Positions 63,383 to 64,000 of a stretch of DNA of 64,000 bases are shown here, piece by piece; within the stretch, counting starts at the first letter, position 1; every line of letters begins with the position of its first letter. Under the pieces are notes generated by a model that was given only the letters and a program-made list of their open reading frames with translations, was not told the DNA's origin and searched no databases. Origin of the DNA: Acidobacteriota bacterium (GTDB lineage Bacteria; Acidobacteriota; Terriglobia; Terriglobales; Acidobacteriaceae); assembly GCA_003225055.1 (NCBI GenBank), contig QIAU01000138.1:1-64000 (forward strand). The letters are read 5' to 3'. A program made the position numbers and the translations under genes.

Positions 63383-64000
63383 GTGGATCCGATCTTCGCA
63401 GCGGCGATCTTCTGGTTGGGGCTGGCCCTGGGCAGCTTTTTGAACGTGTGTATCTACCGTTGGCCGCGCGGCATGTCGGTCGTGCTGCCCAGTTCGAAGT
63501 GCCCCAAATGCAACACACCGATCAAGTTCTACGACAATATCCCCGTCCTGGGTTGGCTGCTGTTGCGGGGACGCTGCCGGACTTGTCGAGCACCGATCTC
63601 GCCGCGTTACCTGGTGGTCGAACTGCTCACCGCGGTGCTGTTCCTCACCTGCTACGCGAAGTTTGGATTAACCTTGGCGGCCCTTAAATGCTGTGTTCTG
63701 GGTGTTCTGCTGTTGGGCCTCATCTTCACCGATGCGGAGACCAAGCTGCTGCCGGATAAGCTCACGCTGCCGGGCCTCGCCCTTGGATTCCTCTTCAGCC
63801 TCATCGTGCCCGTCAACGACCTGGCATCACAGCTCCTGCCGGGAGTCATCTCCGTTCCCTCTAGTTCGGAGATTTCCTGGCGCGTCTTTTCCTTGTTGGA
63901 TGCATGCTTGGGAGCGGCTGTGGGAGCGTCGTTCATTTACGGAGCGGGTGCCATCTACCTGCATTGGCGCGGCGTCGAAGGCATGGGTTTCGGCGACGTC
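63383..64000 (+). CDS. Prepilin peptidase (PilD/GspO), 3' end beyond the window
   Basis: A membrane aspartic protease/methylase that processes type IV prepilins and pseudopilins. It starts with GTG at 63383, with AAAAGGAGA upstream. The N-terminus IFWLGLALGSFLNVCIYRWPRG (cited by ends) is the family opening. A four-Cys zinc motif follows, CPKCNTPIKFYDN and GRCRTCRAPIS. The first catalytic Asp is in FTDAETKLLPDKLTLPG and the second lies in GMGFGDV at the very end of the window. About 206 codons are visible; the remainder lies to the right. Pili or type II secretion genes are not otherwise in the window. Confidence 0.92.
   Translation, partial: MDPIFAAAIFWLGLALGSFLNVCIYRWPRGMSVVLPSSKCPKCNTPIKFYDNIPVLGWLLLRGRCRTCRAPISPRYLVVELLTAVLFLTCYAKFGLTLAALKCCVLGVLLLGLIFTDAETKLLPDKLTLPGLALGFLFSLIVPVNDLASQLLPGVISVPSSSEISWRVFSLLDACLGAAVGASFIYGAGAIYLHWRGVEGMGFGDV

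Overview
The window looks like chromosome of an Acidobacteriota member, probably class Terriglobia; this is inferred from gene content. The cues are bacillithiol genes (bshA and a YpdA-type reductase), PilZ proteins of acidobacterial type, a MEDS-domain kinase, a bc complex with a multihaem cytochrome, many GTG/TTG starts, moderately high GC, and GC-rich hairpin repeats between genes. Most genes are ordinary housekeeping genes. The accessory signals are at the left edge and in a few broken genes.

Bases 1-1910: a fragment of a large unrecognised protein abuts a frameshifted, tail-less tyrosine integrase. The integrase sits next to the 3' end of a tRNA-Asp/tRNA-Val pair, so this looks like the decayed edge of an integrated element. 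Bases 2075-12928: sugar deacetylase, double-PilZ protein, bshA, LytS-like kinase, AlaX-type editing protein, threonine synthase, TPR protein, HAD phosphatase, lytic transglycosylase and a flippase-like membrane protein. Bases 13037-15811: nrdR, NAD-type isocitrate dehydrogenase and ferrochelatase.

Bases 15850-26861 form the respiratory block and are the most interesting part. They hold a Rieske protein with a duplicated N-terminal motif, a split cytochrome b, a 1092-residue membrane-anchored cytochrome with eight CxxCH motifs, and a lipoprotein with a type-1 copper-like motif, then a terminator. Haem A synthase (apparently starting with CTG) follows, then an ABC-2 exporter with a 67-residue membrane protein and a DUF420 protein. 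The likely roles are quinol oxidation by a bc-type complex, onward electron transfer to haems and copper, and oxidase maturation.

Bases 26920-39435: a HEAT/lipoyl-like fusion, a two-cluster ferredoxin, ssb, phhB, an MFS gene broken by one amber codon, bacillithiol disulfide reductase, fumC, a decayed ABM gene, an RDD protein, secreted proteins and fabH. Bases 39571-39677: SRP RNA. Bases 39848-50592: a TgpA-like transglutaminase, a beta-barrel, and the run rimO-yacG-pgpA-propeller-cinA-thpR-plsY-gpsA (translation quality control and phospholipid synthesis). Bases 50826-64000: HD-GYP phosphodiesterase, ftsY (the SRP receptor), ribD, ribE, two sensor kinases (one lacking its phospho-acceptor His), an MlaF-like ATPase, mobA, a PilZ protein, a BON/glycine-zipper lipoprotein and the start of a prepilin peptidase cut by the window edge.

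No CRISPR array, rRNA or complete insertion sequence is visible. All identifications come from reading translations and motifs; no database search was run.
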